DNA from: an uncultured Gemmatimonadales bacterium
GTDB taxonomy: Bacteria; Gemmatimonadota; Gemmatimonadetes; Palauibacterales; Palauibacteraceae
Direction of reading: 5' to 3'
Assembly: GCA_947259585.1 (NCBI GenBank)
Contig: CAMYMV010000020.1
Location: forward strand, 1 to 62,645
Length of the DNA stretch: 62,645 nucleotides
This document shows positions 8,260 through 17,086 of the stretch, piece by piece. How positions within the stretch are numbered: the first letter of the stretch is position 1; the number at the start of each line of letters is the position of its first letter. The notes beneath the pieces were generated by a model that searched no databases, was not told the DNA's origin, and worked only from the letters and a program-made list of their open reading frames with translations. The translations under genes were made by a program, and so were the position numbers.

Positions 8260-8694
8260 CAGCATTCTCTCCTTCCGATCCCTGCCTAGGACGCTCGGAT
8301 CGGGGTTGGGGAAACCAGGAACGGAGATGCGGTAGGGGCGCGGGGACCTATTTGGCTTGGAATGGTCGACCGTATAGATTTTTCTGGCCAAGATGCCAAC
8401 CCCAGCGGTTGAGTGTCTTCGGTGGCTGTCAGCTGGTGTCGTCCGCAAGACCCGCCAGCTGGCAGCTTTTTTCGACCCCGGTATCGTCGTGCCGGGTCGT
8501 CGGTTCTACTCAGTACTATTGTACTAGCACCCCCCCCGGGGAACTTGTCGGACGGACCACTCGAATGACTGTGGGGGATAGTCCCCGCCCGGTAGGAGAC
8601 TTCCCCACAGCAAGTGGGGGATTTCCGGACAGCGCGCCGAAGCGCGGCCGGACCGATCACCGCCAGCCCTCGTGGTCGGATGTCGAGAGTCCTC
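8260..8694. other. Long structured region upstream of the cytochrome gene
   Basis: About 430 bases without a gene. It holds a strong plus-strand terminator (8425-8472), a short palindrome AGTACTATTGTACT near 8510 that contains a minus-strand TACAAT (a possible -10 for the cytochrome), a C8 run next to it, and two copies of GTGGGGGAT near 8571 and 8612 with a complementary TTCCCCAC between them. I found no match to a riboswitch class I know, including cyclic di-GMP types. Confidence 0.45.
8425..8472 (+). terminator. Strong intrinsic terminator on the plus strand, with no gene in front
   Basis: GCTGTCAGCTGG (8425-8436) pairs with 8455-8466 over 12 bp, with one T:G pair, and six T follow at once. 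On the plus strand this is a textbook terminator, yet no plus-strand gene precedes it in the islet. It may end a small RNA antisense to the cytochrome leader. Confidence 0.7.
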
Positions 8695-8783
8695 GCACCT
8701 ACCAGATCACCCCACCCGAAGCTAGACTTGAAAGCCCCGCGAAAGTGGCGGAACCGGCAGACGCGCCAGCCTTAGGAGCTGGT
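8695..8783 (+). repeat. Right copy of the 89-bp direct repeat, containing the working tRNA 5' half
   Basis: Matches 5551-5639 with four mismatches. Here the block runs on into a complete tRNA. If the islet is an inserted element, this copy would be the one it brought to restore the tRNA promoter and 5' half. Confidence 0.8.
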
Positions 8784-8822
8784 GGCCTTAGGGCCGTGGG
8801 GGTTCGAGTCCCCCCTTTCGCA
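8739..8822 (+). tRNA. tRNA-Leu, anticodon UAG
   Basis: The 84-base gene folds into a full cloverleaf: acceptor GCGAAAG with CTTTCGC, D arm, anticodon stem CCAGC/GCTGG with loop CTTAGGA (anticodon TAG, reading CUA and probably other CUN codons), a long class II variable arm and T arm with GTTCGAGTC. The discriminator is A and no CCA is encoded. It lies 15 bases before the trigger factor gene, so the two could share a transcript. Confidence 0.95.
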
Positions 8823-8837
8823 TCCCGGAGGGAGCCT

Positions 8838-10196
8838 ATGAATCAGACTGATACGAAGACCAAGACAGCCGATCCGATCGACGTCGCCGTCGAGGAGCTC
8901 GAGGCGTGGAAGAGGCGCCTGACGATTACGGTGGACGCAAAGGACGTTGTGCAGGCTCGGGCCAAGGAGCGGAAGAAGCTAGCGAAGAAGCTCCGCGTCA
9001 AGGGCTTCCGCGCCGGCAAGGTCCCCACGCACATCGTGGAGCAGAAATACGGCGACCTCGTGGATCAACGAACCGTTCAGAGCTTGGTCGAGAACGCGTA
9101 CAGGGAGGCGGTCCGGCGGCAGAGCATCGATCCCATCGGAGCCCCGGAGTTCGGCCAGGTCAACTACGCCCAGGGCGAGAACCTGACCTTCCAGGTTGAT
9201 GTCGAGATCATGCCCATCCTCAATCTGAAGCGAACGGGAGGATTCAAGATCTCTCGACCCGAGGTTTCGGTGGCGGACGAGGATGTCGACGGCGTGCTCC
9301 AGCGACTTCGGGAAGAGCGCGGCGTGTGGGAGCCCTCCGAGACGCCACCGGAGGAAGGCGATCTCGTCGCCGTGCGGATCACCAACCTGGACGATGCCGC
9401 GAGTGCGGAAGGCCCGGAAGAGGGCGGCGCGCCGAGCCCCGGTGCCGGAGCGGCAGGAGAAGGAGCGGGACCGGCGGAGGAGGAGGGTGGAGAGCTGTAT
9501 CGGTTTCCTCTCGGCGGCGGCTACGCGATCGAGGATGTGGAGAAAGCCGTCAGGACCCTCTCGCCGAGCGAGAGCGGCACGTTCTCCATTGGCTTCCCGG
9601 AGGACTTTGGAGACCCTGCCATGGCGGGTCAGACACGTCGGCTGGTGATCGATCTGGTCGAGTCGAAGCGCCGCCGCCTGGCACCGCTGGATGACGAATT
9701 CGCCTCGCAGGTCGGCGAGTTCGAGACGCTAGAAGATCTCAGGCGACAGATCCGGGAAGACCTGCTCAGGCATCACGAAGAGGAGGCCGAGCAGCGCGTT
9801 CGCGACGAGATCCTGGATTCCATCGTCGAGGCCAACCCGTTCGAAGTGCCGGACTCCCTCGTAGAGGGTTATCTCGACCGGATTCTCGGAACGGACCGCG
9901 ACGCAGCCGAAGTCCAGGAGGACGAAGCGGCTGAAGCCAGGAGATCGGTGCGCCCGATAGCTCTGCAACAGTTGAAGCGCGAACTCGTGCTCGAGCATCT
10001 GATCCAGGATCTCGGCATCGAGGTGAGCGATGCGCAAGTCGACGCGCATATCGCAACGAACGCGGAGCGACGTGGGGTGGATGCCAAGGAGCTCCGACGC
10101 CAATGGCTCAGGCAGGGCGGGCTGGAATCGGTGCGCCGGAGGGTCGTCATCGACGGCGCTTTCGAGCACCTGGAGGGGCTTTCCACATTGGAGTGA
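8838..10196 (+). CDS. tig: Trigger factor (ribosome-bound chaperone and prolyl isomerase)
   Basis: Trigger factor meets nascent chains at the ribosome exit. The ribosome-binding signature KGFRAGKVP is at residues 55-63. The FKBP-like isomerase domain (about 170-265) is interrupted at about 186-218 by a low-complexity Gly/Ala/Pro/Glu insert. The C-terminal helical chaperone arms fill the rest of 452 residues. The ATG at 8838 follows GGAGGGAG; the frame is open far upstream through the tRNA but that part is not protein coding. tig is followed by clpP and clpX, a common order that links folding to degradation. Confidence 0.95.
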   Translation: MNQTDTKTKTADPIDVAVEELEAWKRRLTITVDAKDVVQARAKERKKLAKKLRVKGFRAGKVPTHIVEQKYGDLVDQRTVQSLVENAYREAVRRQSIDPIGAPEFGQVNYAQGENLTFQVDVEIMPILNLKRTGGFKISRPEVSVADEDVDGVLQRLREERGVWEPSETPPEEGDLVAVRITNLDDAASAEGPEEGGAPSPGAGAAGEGAGPAEEEGGELYRFPLGGGYAIEDVEKAVRTLSPSESGTFSIGFPEDFGDPAMAGQTRRLVIDLVESKRRRLAPLDDEFASQVGEFETLEDLRRQIREDLLRHHEEEAEQRVRDEILDSIVEANPFEVPDSLVEGYLDRILGTDRDAAEVQEDEAAEARRSVRPIALQQLKRELVLEHLIQDLGIEVSDAQVDAHIATNAERRGVDAKELRRQWLRQGGLESVRRRVVIDGAFEHLEGLSTLE

Positions 10197-10362
10197 CCGC
10201 GACCCTCGCCGCTTGGAAACTCGCGAGGCGGAGCGGGTAGCACCTTGGACGCGGGCCGATCGCCAAGGCCGGCGCTGGAGCGCGCCGCGGCGCGCCGCTT
10301 GCGCTGAGGACGAAAAGGCCCACATCGTCAGGCGAAGAACCGGAAGCGTAACAGGATAAGCC

Positions 10363-11010
10363 ATGCCACTTTACGCGCCGTATGTAATCGAGCGATCCAG
10401 TCGGGGTGAGCGGACGTACGACATTTTCTCGCGTCTTCTCATGGACCGGATCGTCTTTCTCGGCACGCCGATCAACGATGACGTCGCGAACGTCATCATC
10501 GCTCAACTCTTGTTCCTTCAAGCGGATAACCCGGAGAAGGACATCAACATCTACATTAACTGTCCGGGCGGAAGCGTCTACGCGGGCCTGGCGATTTACG
10601 ACACGATCCAGTTCCTCAGTGCGCCGGTGTCCACTATTTGCATGGGGATGGCCGCGTCGATGGGGGCGGTGCTTCTATCCGCGGGCGCCAAGGGCAAGCG
10701 CTCGGCGCTTCCCAACTCACGGATCATGATCCATCAGCCCTCGAGCGGCGCCCAGGGGACGGCGGCCGACATCGAGATTCAGGCAAAGGAGATCCTCCAC
10801 GCGAGGGAGCGCCTGAACTCGATCCTCGCCCACCATACGGGACAGACGCTCGAGCAGATCGCGGAAGACGTCGATCGGGATCGCTTCATGTCACCCCTAG
10901 AAGCGGTCGAGTACGGGCTCATCGACCGGATGATCGAGCGCAACGACGCGTTGGCGGGGAACGGCAAGCGCACCGAGGCCAAGGTCGAGAAGATCGAAGT
11001 AGAGGCCTAG
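10363..11010 (+). CDS. clpP: ATP-dependent Clp protease proteolytic subunit
   Basis: ClpP forms a 14-subunit chamber that degrades proteins fed by ClpX. The catalytic triad is present: Ser99 in GMAASMG, His124 in IMIHQP and Asp173 in DRDRFMSP. Length (215) and the start [10 protein letters not shown] are typical, and no long propeptide is seen. It is 31 bases from clpX, so the two are almost certainly co-transcribed. The 166 bases before it contain GC-rich inverted repeats (for example GCGCGCCGCGGCGCGC near 10279) but no clear terminator after tig. Confidence 0.97.
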   Translation: MPLYAPYVIERSSRGERTYDIFSRLLMDRIVFLGTPINDDVANVIIAQLLFLQADNPEKDINIYINCPGGSVYAGLAIYDTIQFLSAPVSTICMGMAASMGAVLLSAGAKGKRSALPNSRIMIHQPSSGAQGTAADIEIQAKEILHARERLNSILAHHTGQTLEQIAEDVDRDRFMSPLEAVEYGLIDRMIERNDALAGNGKRTEAKVEKIEVEA

Positions 11011-11041
11011 GCAGGACGGAAGATGGCAGAGAGGCGGTAGC

Positions 11042-12277
11042 ATGGCGGGCGAGAAGAATCTACGCTGCTCGTTCTGCGGGAAATCCAAGGAGAGCGTAAA
11101 GAAGTTCATCTCCGGGCCAAACGTCTACATCTGCAACGAGTGCATAGCGCTCTGCAACGAGATCCTGGCGGAAGAGGAGGAGCGCGAAGCCGCCGGTCGC
11201 TTCACCGACATCCCGCCGCCACTCGAGATCAAGGACATCCTCGACGAGTACGTCATCGGCCAGGAAGAGGCGAAGAAGAGCCTCTCCGTCGCCGTCTACA
11301 ACCACTACAAGCGCATCAACAACCAGGGCCTCGTCGACGAGGTCGAGATCGAGAAATCCAACATCCTTCTCCTCGGTCCGACGGGTGTCGGAAAGACCCT
11401 GTTGGCGCAGACTCTCGCCCGAATGCTCCAGGTTCCGTTCACGATCGCCGACGCCACGACCCTCACCGAGGCGGGATACGTCGGCGAGGACGTCGAGAAC
11501 ATCCTGGTGCGTCTGCTCCAGGCCGGCGACTACAACGTCGCCGAGTGCGAGCGGGGCATCGTCTACATCGATGAGATCGACAAGATTGCCCGAAAGAGCG
11601 ACAACCCGTCCATCACCCGAGACGTCTCGGGCGAGGGCGTGCAGCAGGCTCTCCTGAAGATCCTCGAGGGCACGGTGGCGTCCGTTCCACCTCAGGGAGG
11701 CCGGAAGCACCCGCAGCAGGAGTACATTCAGATCGACACCAAGAACATCCTGTTTATCTGCGGCGGAGCGTTCGACGGCCTTGAGGACATCATCGAGAGC
11801 CGGCTCGGAAAGCGGCTGATAGGCTTCAGCGACCCGGAGGAGGAAGCGCGCATCAGCGACAACCCCTTCGAGCATTGCGAGCCCGAGGACCTGTTGCGGT
11901 ACGGGCTCATCCCCGAGCTCGTAGGGCGAATCCCCGTGGTGGTCGCGCTGCACGAGCTGGATGAGGGCGCCCTTGTCGACATCCTCCAGAAGCCCAAGAA
12001 CGCGCTCATAAAGCAGTACGCGAAGATGTTCGAGCTCGAGGGTGTCGGCCTCACGTTCGACCCGGAGGCGCTCCGTTCGGTCGCCGCCCGCACTGCCGAG
12101 CGCGGCACGGGAGCCCGAGGGCTTCGGGCCGTCCTCGAGGACGTGATGCTCGAGGTGATGTTCGAGCTTCCGTCTCGGCAGGACGTCCGCGAGGTGATCA
12201 TCACCCGCGAGACGATCGAGGAGGGGCAGACTCCGCTCCTCATCCTCGAGCCCGAGTCCGAGCGCAAGGAGGCCTGA
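11042..12277 (+). CDS. clpX: ATP-dependent Clp protease ATP-binding subunit ClpX
   Basis: ClpX unfolds tagged substrates and passes them to ClpP. The N-terminal zinc domain has its four cysteines (9, 12, 31, 34). The AAA+ core has Walker A GPTGVGKT (112-119), Walker B IVYIDEID and sensor regions near the C terminus. Length 411 is usual. The order tig-clpP-clpX is complete here. Confidence 0.97.
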   Translation: MAGEKNLRCSFCGKSKESVKKFISGPNVYICNECIALCNEILAEEEEREAAGRFTDIPPPLEIKDILDEYVIGQEEAKKSLSVAVYNHYKRINNQGLVDEVEIEKSNILLLGPTGVGKTLLAQTLARMLQVPFTIADATTLTEAGYVGEDVENILVRLLQAGDYNVAECERGIVYIDEIDKIARKSDNPSITRDVSGEGVQQALLKILEGTVASVPPQGGRKHPQQEYIQIDTKNILFICGGAFDGLEDIIESRLGKRLIGFSDPEEEARISDNPFEHCEPEDLLRYGLIPELVGRIPVVVALHELDEGALVDILQKPKNALIKQYAKMFELEGVGLTFDPEALRSVAARTAERGTGARGLRAVLEDVMLEVMFELPSRQDVREVIITRETIEEGQTPLLILEPESERKEA

Positions 12278-12320
12278 CCGGCCGCGAGCCGGCCAGCCCT
12301 CGCCCCCAGCCGCTACTCTC

Positions 12321-12917
12321 TTGCCGGTCGGAACCGCCGAGTTCGTCGGCGCGATCGCGAATCCGGGCCAACCCCCTCCCGACACTCTGCCGGAGATAGC
12401 CGTCGCTGGCCGCTCCAACGTCGGGAAGTCCAGCCTGATCAACGCGCTGCTCGGCAGGAAGAAGCTGGCGCGGGTGTCCAAGGATCCCGGCCGCACGCGA
12501 GAGATCAACTTCTTCCGGATCGACGACCGGTGGCTCCTCGTGGACCTCCCGGGCTACGGGTACGCCAAGGTCTCGAAGGAGGTACAGCGCAGGTGGGTTC
12601 CGCTCATGGAGGCCTACCTGAAGAACAACCCTCGCCTTCTGGGACTGATCGTCCTTATCGACAGCCGCCATGGAGCGACGAAGACGGATTCTCGGCTGAT
12701 CGAGTTCCTGGGCGATATCGGGGTGCCCGTGTTGTTCGTGCTCACCAAGATCGACAAGCTGAATCGGGCGGGACGGGCGCGCGCGGTCGTGAAGCTTCGC
12801 GAGCAGCTCGATCTGCCGGAGGATCAGGTGCTGGCCACCTCGGCGCGCACGAAGGAAGGCACCCTGGAGCTGCTCGAGAGCCTTGAGCACCTGCTGGACG
12901 CGGAGACCTCCGGCTAG
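12321..12917 (+). CDS. engB: Ribosome biogenesis GTPase EngB/YsxC
   Basis: A 198-residue TrmE-Era-Septin-like GTPase that helps assemble the large ribosomal subunit. Visible motifs are G1 GRSNVGKSS, G3 DLPGYGYA and G4 TKIDK, with the GRTREINFF switch segment between. The start is a TTG at 12321 with no strong ribosome binding site, so the exact N terminus is uncertain. It follows clpX by 43 bases on the same strand and probably shares its transcript. Confidence 0.93.
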   Translation: MPVGTAEFVGAIANPGQPPPDTLPEIAVAGRSNVGKSSLINALLGRKKLARVSKDPGRTREINFFRIDDRWLLVDLPGYGYAKVSKEVQRRWVPLMEAYLKNNPRLLGLIVLIDSRHGATKTDSRLIEFLGDIGVPVLFVLTKIDKLNRAGRARAVVKLREQLDLPEDQVLATSARTKEGTLELLESLEHLLDAETSG

Positions 12918-12945
12918 TAGGCGACCCGGCGCGCTAGGACTTCGG

Positions 12946-13677
12946 CTAAGACTTCCGGGCGCACCAGGTCGTCATGCAACGCAGGTTCTGGACGTTCGTC
13001 GTCTTGATCGGGTCGAGCAGCGTGCCGCCCAGGCGCTCTGTCGTCTCCAGCAGGAAGGCCTCATCCACCAGGAGTCGCTCACTTCCGTCCGGCAGCGTAA
13101 ACCTCCCCCCGCCCAACGGCTGAACGCGATCCTCGATGCCTATCGTCGTCGCCAGCCGCGCGAAGAGGAGCCCTCCGGGAGCCAGCACTCGCCACAGCTC
13201 TTCGAGCATCGAGATGAGGTGAACTTCATCGTGGGCGAAGTGCAGTAGGGCGTTCGCTATGATGGCGTCGAAGAAGCCGTCCGAGAAGCTCGTTGATTCA
13301 ACGGACTCGGCGCGGAAGTTCTCGGAGGGGAGATCCTGTGCCAGGCGGCGGGCGAGAGCACGAACCTCGCGGACGCGCTCGGCGTCCTGATCGACGCCGT
13401 ACACGTCGCAGCCGGCGCGCATCAGGTAGACCAGGTTCCGGCCGACCCCACACCCGGCGTCCAACACCCTCAGCTCGGGCGTGATCCGCCCACGCAGCAG
13501 TTGGTCGAACAGATAGACGTCGATCTCGCCGAACAGCTCGAGCAGCTCCGCCGGCCCTCTCGGCACCGCCCCCGTCGACCCCCCCGTCATGCCAGAACCA
13601 CCCACCGCTCCCACCGCAAAGCCCCTGTAAGCCGACAGGCGCGCCACCAGGGCGTGGCGGATCTCCGAAGCGAGCAT
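12946..13677 (-). CDS. SAM-dependent methyltransferase (class I)
   Basis: The product carries motif I VLDAGCGVGRN, an acidic residue after beta 2 (YGVDQD) and a motif IV-like FDAIIANALLHF, the Rossmann-type SAM-binding pattern of small-molecule methyltransferases. The substrate cannot be told. The start is uncertain: ATG at 13677 lacks a good ribosome binding site, and an in-frame ATG about 30 residues later (MTGGSTG) is an alternative. The gene converges with engB and runs the same way as the sigma-54 activator upstream, 126 bases away. Confidence 0.8.
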   Translation of the reverse strand: MLASEIRHALVARLSAYRGFAVGAVGGSGMTGGSTGAVPRGPAELLELFGEIDVYLFDQLLRGRITPELRVLDAGCGVGRNLVYLMRAGCDVYGVDQDAERVREVRALARRLAQDLPSENFRAESVESTSFSDGFFDAIIANALLHFAHDEVHLISMLEELWRVLAPGGLLFARLATTIGIEDRVQPLGGGRFTLPDGSERLLVDEAFLLETTERLGGTLLDPIKTTNVQNLRCMTTWCARKS

Positions 13678-13803
13678 CGGGCGCCCTGGACCAACCTTCG
13701 GTCGGTGCCCACCCCCGGAGCGAAGCGAGGAGGCTCCGAAGAAAACGCGCCCGCCAGCTCGCGGAGGAGACCGCCGTGCGCCCGATCGGCGCGCCGTGCC
13801 GGG

Positions 13804-15408
13804 TTACAGATCGATCTCGTACTCTTTGAGCTTTCGATAAAGCGTGCGCTCCCCGATCCGGAGCTTTTCCGCAGCCTTCCGCCGGTTGCCGCCGACGCTC
13901 CTCAGAGTCGCGACGATCGCTTCGCGCTCCAACTCGGACATGCTCATACCGGGGTAGAATTGGATGCCCGGCGGCTCTTCCGACGTGACCTCGCCCTCCG
14001 CCGAGGGGACGGTGTACCCGCCCTGGGGCACGGCCAGGTCCCGAAGATCCAGCTCCTCGTGCAGCGGCACCTCGATGCCCGTCCCCGACAGGTCGACGCC
14101 CTCCTCGAGGAGCTCCGGGTGCTCGGCCCGGTACCGGTCGAACTCACGCCTCAGGTCATCCACGTCCATCTTCAGCTCGACGAGAGTGCGAAAGACGAAC
14201 TCCATCTGCGGGATGGACACATCGCCGGTCATCGCCGGCGCCGGCACGCCGGAAGGCTGCGCGAGCAGCAGGGCTCCACCGCTCCCGGTCCGGATCTCGT
14301 CCGGGAAGTCCTCGGCCCGAATCACTGATCCGGGAGCCAGGACGACCATCGATTCGATGAGATTCCGAAGCTCGCGGATGTTCCCGGGCCAGTCGTAGCG
14401 CATGAGGATGCTCATCGCTTCCGGGGCCAACCCCTTAAACTCTCGGTCGTGCTGCAGGCTCAGCTGGCGGATGAACTGCTGAGTGAGGATGGGTATGTCG
14501 GCACGGCGCGTCCGCAGCGGCGGGAGCTCGATTTCGAGGACGTTCAGCCGGTAGAACAGGTCGCGGCGGAACTGGCCGATCTGCACGGCCTCCTGAAGAT
14601 CGCGGTTCGTGGCCGCGATTACTCTCACGTTCACCTCGATCTCCGAGCTTCCACCCACCCGCATGAACCGTCGAGACTCGAGGACCCGCAGAAGCCGCGT
14701 CTGCGTGGCGGGAGGCATCTCGGCGATTTCATCCAGCAGGAGGCTTCCGGTGTCGGCGAGCTCGAACATTCCGCGCCGCAACGAGGTCGCGCCGGTGAAG
14801 GCCCCCTTCTCGTGGCCGAACAGCTCGGACTCGAGCAGCGACTCGGGAAGCGCGGCGCAATTGACCGCAATGAACGGCTTTGTTCGACGAGGCGACAGCC
14901 CGTGGATCGCACGCGCCACGAGCTCCTTCCCGGTCCCGCTCTCCCCGGTGAGAAGGACGGTGGTGCCGACGGGAGCGATCAGGTTCACCTTCTCGAGCAC
15001 CGCCCGGATCCCATCCGTACGGCCCACGATTCCGGTCTCCAGCTGGAGCTCGAAGCGCTCCAGCTCCTGGGTCAGGACGACCTGCACCTCTTCGGCCGTC
15101 GGAAGCTCGGGGAGACAGGCATCGACGCTCAGCGTCTCCCGAAGCCGTGTGCAACCATCCGTCTCCGAGGACTCGAGGGCGATGATCGGCGGCCGAGGGA
15201 TCCGGGCATCCATCAGCATCCGCATCTTCTCCGCCCCGGGACTATCCGGATCGCGGGTCAGGATCAGCGCGACATCCGTCTCGTCGGATCGGCCCTCGAT
15301 CTCGGCCGCACGCTCGACCATGAGCACGTCGTGTCCGTCGGCGAGCACCGCTTCACGGATCGGTACCGCGGCTTCCAGCTTCGCCGTGTCGATGAAGACG
15401 AGCGCCAT
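13804..15408 (-). CDS. Sigma-54-dependent activator with degenerate receiver domain
   Basis: The central AAA+ domain (about 125-360) has Walker A GESGTGKE and the sigma-54 contact loop GAFTGA; a Fis-type helix-turn-helix closes the protein (RKAAEKLRIGERTLYRKLKEYEI). The first 115 residues look like a receiver, but the position of the phosphorylated Asp reads ALILTRD, so phosphorylation is doubtful. An unusual linker of about 130 residues, rich in Glu and Pro, separates AAA+ and DNA-binding parts. Its ATG directly abuts the stop of mogA. Target genes are unknown; it need not regulate its neighbours. Confidence 0.9.
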   Translation of the reverse strand: MALVFIDTAKLEAAVPIREAVLADGHDVLMVERAAEIEGRSDETDVALILTRDPDSPGAEKMRMLMDARIPRPPIIALESSETDGCTRLRETLSVDACLPELPTAEEVQVVLTQELERFELQLETGIVGRTDGIRAVLEKVNLIAPVGTTVLLTGESGTGKELVARAIHGLSPRRTKPFIAVNCAALPESLLESELFGHEKGAFTGATSLRRGMFELADTGSLLLDEIAEMPPATQTRLLRVLESRRFMRVGGSSEIEVNVRVIAATNRDLQEAVQIGQFRRDLFYRLNVLEIELPPLRTRRADIPILTQQFIRQLSLQHDREFKGLAPEAMSILMRYDWPGNIRELRNLIESMVVLAPGSVIRAEDFPDEIRTGSGGALLLAQPSGVPAPAMTGDVSIPQMEFVFRTLVELKMDVDDLRREFDRYRAEHPELLEEGVDLSGTGIEVPLHEELDLRDLAVPQGGYTVPSAEGEVTSEEPPGIQFYPGMSMSELEREAIVATLRSVGGNRRKAAEKLRIGERTLYRKLKEYEIDL

Positions 15409-15939
15409 CTACTCCCCTCCGGCCTCCGGCCCGTGACAGGCTTCGCCTCGCAGGAGCTCTGCGGCATGGTCGACGACCTCCGAGAGGATCAACAGACCAT
15501 CCGCAACGCCCGATGGACTTCCGGGAAGATTGACGATGAGGGTGCGGCCCCGAATGCCGGCCAGGCCCCGGCTGAGCGCGGCGTACGGGGTTTTTTCCAG
15601 ACCCGCGGCCCGGATCCACTCAGCGATTCCCGGGACGGGCCTCTGCAGCACGGCCGCCGTCGCCTCCGGGGTCACGTCTCTGCCTGCGATCCCGGTGCCT
15701 CCCGTGGTGACGACGACGTCGGCGGCGCCCTCGTCCGACCACTCCCGCAGCGTCGCCTCGATCAGCGGCACCTCATCCGGGACGACCCGGCGGTCCGCCA
15801 GCGCGTATCCGCGCTTCCGGGCCCAGGCGTCGATGCGATCGCCGGACGTGTCCTCCCGCCAGCCTTCGCTCACCCCGTCCGAGATCGTGAGTATGGCGAT
15901 TCTCACCGTCGCGTCCTCACGGATCGGCGTGGAGCTCAT
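15409..15939 (-). CDS. mogA: Molybdopterin adenylyltransferase (MogA/MoaB family)
   Basis: This family activates molybdopterin with AMP before metal insertion. The TTGGTGIAGRD and NLPGSPSGV motifs of the MPT-binding fold are present, and the 176-residue length is right. It overlaps the gcvT stop by the four-base ATGA pattern and abuts the sigma-54 activator, so argF-gcvT-mogA-activator appear to be one operon. No other molybdenum cofactor gene is in the window. MogA and MoaB cannot be separated from the sequence alone. Confidence 0.88.
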   Translation of the reverse strand: MSSTPIREDATVRIAILTISDGVSEGWREDTSGDRIDAWARKRGYALADRRVVPDEVPLIEATLREWSDEGAADVVVTTGGTGIAGRDVTPEATAAVLQRPVPGIAEWIRAAGLEKTPYAALSRGLAGIRGRTLIVNLPGSPSGVADGLLILSEVVDHAAELLRGEACHGPEAGGE

Positions 15940-17045
15940 CGGCGCAGCGACCCTTCCGTGTAGAAGGGCATCCGCGTCACCTCCGCGCCGACCTCCTTCT
16001 CACGGATCAGGACCGTGGCAGGCTCTCCCGGAGCGGCTGCCCGCGGCAGATAGGCGGTGGCGATCCCGTACCCGAGCGACGGACCCACCGTGCCGCTCCG
16101 AACGGGCCCGGCCGCGCGGCCGTCATAGACCACCTCGTGCCCCGGCCGCGGAAAGCCCCGCTCGGTGAGCCGGATGCCGGTCAATCGTCGCGACACGCCG
16201 TCGGCCCTCTGCGCCTCGAGGGCGGCCCGGCCGACGAATTCCCCCTTCTCCATCTTGACGAGCCAGCCCAGTCGAGCTTCGAGCGGCGTCGTCTCTTCGT
16301 CGATGTCGCTTCCGTACAAGGCGTAGCCGACCTCGAGGCGAAGCGTGTCGCGGGCCCCTAGACCGGCTGGCGTGACCTCCGTCTCGCCGTCCAGGAGCGC
16401 CCGCCAAACCCGCGTCGCGTCGCCGGCATCGAGGTAGAGCTCGAAGCCGTCTTCACCCGTATAGCCCGTGCGGCTGATCACGGCCGGCGCCCCTACAACC
16501 TCTCCTTCCGCGAACCAGTAGAAGGCGATCGCGTCCAGGTCCGCTTCGGTCAAGCCGGCCAGGACCGCCTGCGCGGCGGGGCCCTGGATGGCGATCAGCG
16601 CGATTCCGTCGCTCTCGTCGCGCAGATCCGCGTCGAACCGGTCCTGGTACCCTGAGATGTGCCGCCAATCCTTCGCGATGTTCGCGGCGTTCACGACGAG
16701 CCTGAAGGTGTCTTCTCCCATTCGGTAGACGATGAGATCGTCCACGACTCCGCCGCTCTCCAGGCACATCGCGCTGTACTGAGCCTGCCCGATCACCAGC
16801 TGTTCCGGGTCGTTCGTCGTCACGTACGACACCAGGTCGACGGCCTGAGGGCCGGTGACCAGGAACTCGCCCATGTGGGACACGTCGAAGATCCCGACGC
16901 CGCCCCGGACCGCCGCGTGCTCCGCCCGTATGCCCGAGGGGTACTGCACGGGCATCGCGAAGCCGCCGAACGGGACGAGCTTCGCGTTCAGACGCACGTG
17001 CTCCTCGTGGAGCGGAGTCGTCTTCAGATCCGAACCCTCGGCCAT
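15936..17045 (-). CDS. gcvT: Aminomethyltransferase (glycine cleavage T protein)
   Basis: GcvT moves the methylene group from the aminomethyl lipoyl H protein to tetrahydrofolate. The N-terminal segment [17 protein letters not shown], followed by [14 protein letters not shown], is diagnostic, as is [13 protein letters not shown]. Length 369 is normal. The H and P proteins are not nearby, so this gene is split from the rest of the complex. It lies 41 bases after argF and overlaps mogA by four bases. Confidence 0.95.
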   Translation of the reverse strand: MAEGSDLKTTPLHEEHVRLNAKLVPFGGFAMPVQYPSGIRAEHAAVRGGVGIFDVSHMGEFLVTGPQAVDLVSYVTTNDPEQLVIGQAQYSAMCLESGGVVDDLIVYRMGEDTFRLVVNAANIAKDWRHISGYQDRFDADLRDESDGIALIAIQGPAAQAVLAGLTEADLDAIAFYWFAEGEVVGAPAVISRTGYTGEDGFELYLDAGDATRVWRALLDGETEVTPAGLGARDTLRLEVGYALYGSDIDEETTPLEARLGWLVKMEKGEFVGRAALEAQRADGVSRRLTGIRLTERGFPRPGHEVVYDGRAAGPVRSGTVGPSLGYGIATAYLPRAAAPGEPATVLIREKEVGAEVTRMPFYTEGSLRR

Positions 17046-17086
17046 GCTGTCGTTCCTTCTTCTGTTCCGCGTTTCTCCGGTGTCCG

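Noticed and set aside
8260..8694. Cyclic di-GMP (GEMM) riboswitch upstream of the multiheme cytochrome
   Set aside because: Such switches often precede cytochrome genes, but the conserved core sequence and paired helices of that class are not present on either strand.
5640..8738. Intron in tRNA-Leu between the two halves
   Set aside because: The downstream tRNA is complete, so nothing needs to be spliced, and the break is after the anticodon stem and not within the loop where group I introns sit.
14449..15963. 504-codon open frame on the plus strand
   Set aside because: Antisense to the sigma-54 activator and mogA, both certain from motifs.
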